Assembly: GCA_016780605.1 (NCBI GenBank)
Contig: JADHLS010000326.1
Span: 1-6,257 of the forward strand
Origin: Reyranella sp.
GTDB taxonomy: Bacteria; Pseudomonadota; Alphaproteobacteria; Reyranellales; Reyranellaceae
Direction: 5' to 3'
DNA: 6,257 bases
The notes beneath the pieces are model-generated. The model searched no databases, was not told the DNA's origin, and was given only the letters and a program-made list of their open reading frames with translations. The stretch's first letter is position 1. Each line of letters opens with the position of its first letter. A program made the position numbers and the translations under genes. This document shows, piece after piece, positions 5,426 to 6,257 of the stretch.

Positions 5426-6257
5426 CTAGGCCATCGCCGCGCGCCGCGTCTGGCGCATCAGCAGCCACCAGGCGATCAGGGCGGTCATGACGTTCCAGGC
5501 GATACCATTCAGGAAGGCCGCGCGATAGGACCCTGTCCAGTCGAACAGCACGCCGCCCATCCAGCCACCGAGCGCCATGCCGATCAGGGTCGAGGAGATG
5601 GCGAGGCTGACGCGAGTCGCCGCTTCGCTCGGCGGGAAGTATTCGCGCACGATGATGGCATAGGACGGCACGATGCCACCCTGGAACAGGCCGAACAGCG
5701 CCGAGGCGATGTAGAGCGAGGTGAGCCCGTCGTCGATCAGATAGAAGACCAGTGCGATCCCCTGCAGGGTGGCGCCGATCAGCAGCGTCATCACGCCGCC
5801 CACCTTGTCGGCGATCCACCCCGAGCCGATGCGGCTCACGATGCCGAAGCCCAGCATCAGCGACAGCATCTCCGCGCCGCGGGCGACGCCGTACCCCAGG
5901 TCGGCGCAGTAGGCGACGATATGGACCTGCGGCATCGACATGGCGACGCAGCAGCCGATGCCCATGATAGCGATCAATGCCTGCAGCGCGTTGGGCGACA
6001 GGCCGAGTGCCGCCTGGGAGCGGCGCGCCACCTTGGTGATGGCGCTCTCTTCATGGTCGGGTGGTCGCCGCCGGAGGCTCAGTGCCAATGGGATCATCGC
6101 CACCAGGCAGAAAGCGGCGGCCGACCAGAACATGGTGCGCCAGCCATGGTCATGGATGATGCGTTCGACGATCGGCGGCCAGATTGTGCCGGCGAAGTAG
6201 TTGCCCGAAGCGGCAATGGCGACGGCCACGCCCCGGCGCTTGTCGAACCAGTGCGAG
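5426..6257 (-). CDS. MFS transporter, probable tartrate/carboxylate permease, N-terminus beyond the window
   Basis: The reading frame is open through the right edge, so the start lies outside the window; the 276 C-terminal codons plus the stop are present. The visible part begins SHWFDKRRGVAVAIAASGNYFAG, which fits the WF..RRG.A.GIA.SG motif between the fourth and fifth helices of oxalate/formate- and monocarboxylate-type MFS carriers. About 120 residues and four helices are therefore missing. A helix near WRTMFWSAAAFCLVAMIPLALSL is followed by a charged central loop (RRRPPDHEESAITKVARR) and then six hydrophobic segments. FGIVSRIGSGWIADKVGG is the repeat of the MFS signature between helices 8 and 9. 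The C-terminus MRQTRRAAMA is basic, as expected for a cytoplasmic end. The dehydratase gene lies 12 nt downstream, so import of D-tartrate or a similar diacid is inferred from the operon, not from binding residues. Confidence 0.88.
   Translation of the reverse strand, partial: SHWFDKRRGVAVAIAASGNYFAGTIWPPIVERIIHDHGWRTMFWSAAAFCLVAMIPLALSLRRRPPDHEESAITKVARRSQAALGLSPNALQALIAIMGIGCCVAMSMPQVHIVAYCADLGYGVARGAEMLSLMLGFGIVSRIGSGWIADKVGGVMTLLIGATLQGIALVFYLIDDGLTSLYIASALFGLFQGGIVPSYAIIVREYFPPSEAATRVSLAISSTLIGMALGGWMGGVLFDWTGSYRAAFLNGIAWNVMTALIAWWLLMRQTRRAAMA

Noticed and set aside
4845..5819. 324-codon minus-strand frame crossing the MFS/dehydratase junction
   Set aside because: It is shifted relative to two recognised genes, and its Arg/Asp/Gly-rich translation has no known domain.

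Overview
The window is a GC-rich, densely coded chromosomal stretch. It most resembles a soil or plant-associated alphaproteobacterium of the Bradyrhizobium/Reyranella type. This rests on a cyclase-TPR signalling protein, an orphan Bug-type solute-binding protein, and an enolase-superfamily enzyme that closely matches, from memory, the Bradyrhizobium D-tartrate dehydratase. No rRNA, tRNA, CRISPR array, insertion sequence or phage gene is visible.

Layout on the plus strand, left part: a 37-codon open frame (63-176) looks like the two ends of a glutathione S-transferase joined in frame. It is followed by a membrane-anchored class III adenylate cyclase with a probable periplasmic TPR sensor (189-2066). 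The gap between this gene and the next, convergent gene is almost exactly one perfect 42-bp palindrome, probably a bidirectional terminator. The convergent gene (2109-2597, minus) encodes an exported YHS-domain protein. It is divergent from a Bug/TctC solute-binding protein (2806-3774, plus), and a promoter for the YHS gene can be seen in the shared intergenic region.

Centre: directly after the Bug gene come three very small lipoprotein genes (3795-3983, 3980-4120, 4117-4272). They are joined by 4-nt ATGA overlaps and arose by tandem duplication: they repeat at about 150 bp, share a lipobox, and carry a C-terminal motif close to GGGW(E/D)NFRAE(L/V)P. I do not recognise this family, and it is the most novel item here.

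Right part, minus strand: an MFS transporter cut by the window edge (5426-6257) lies 12 nt upstream of the D-tartrate dehydratase gene (4256-5413). The pair reads as an uptake-plus-catabolism operon that would bring in D-tartrate, or a related hydroxydiacid, and dehydrate it to oxaloacetate. The dehydratase gene overlaps the third lipoprotein gene tail to tail by 17 bp. The Bug protein may be a second binding or sensing component for a carboxylate, but that link rests only on position.
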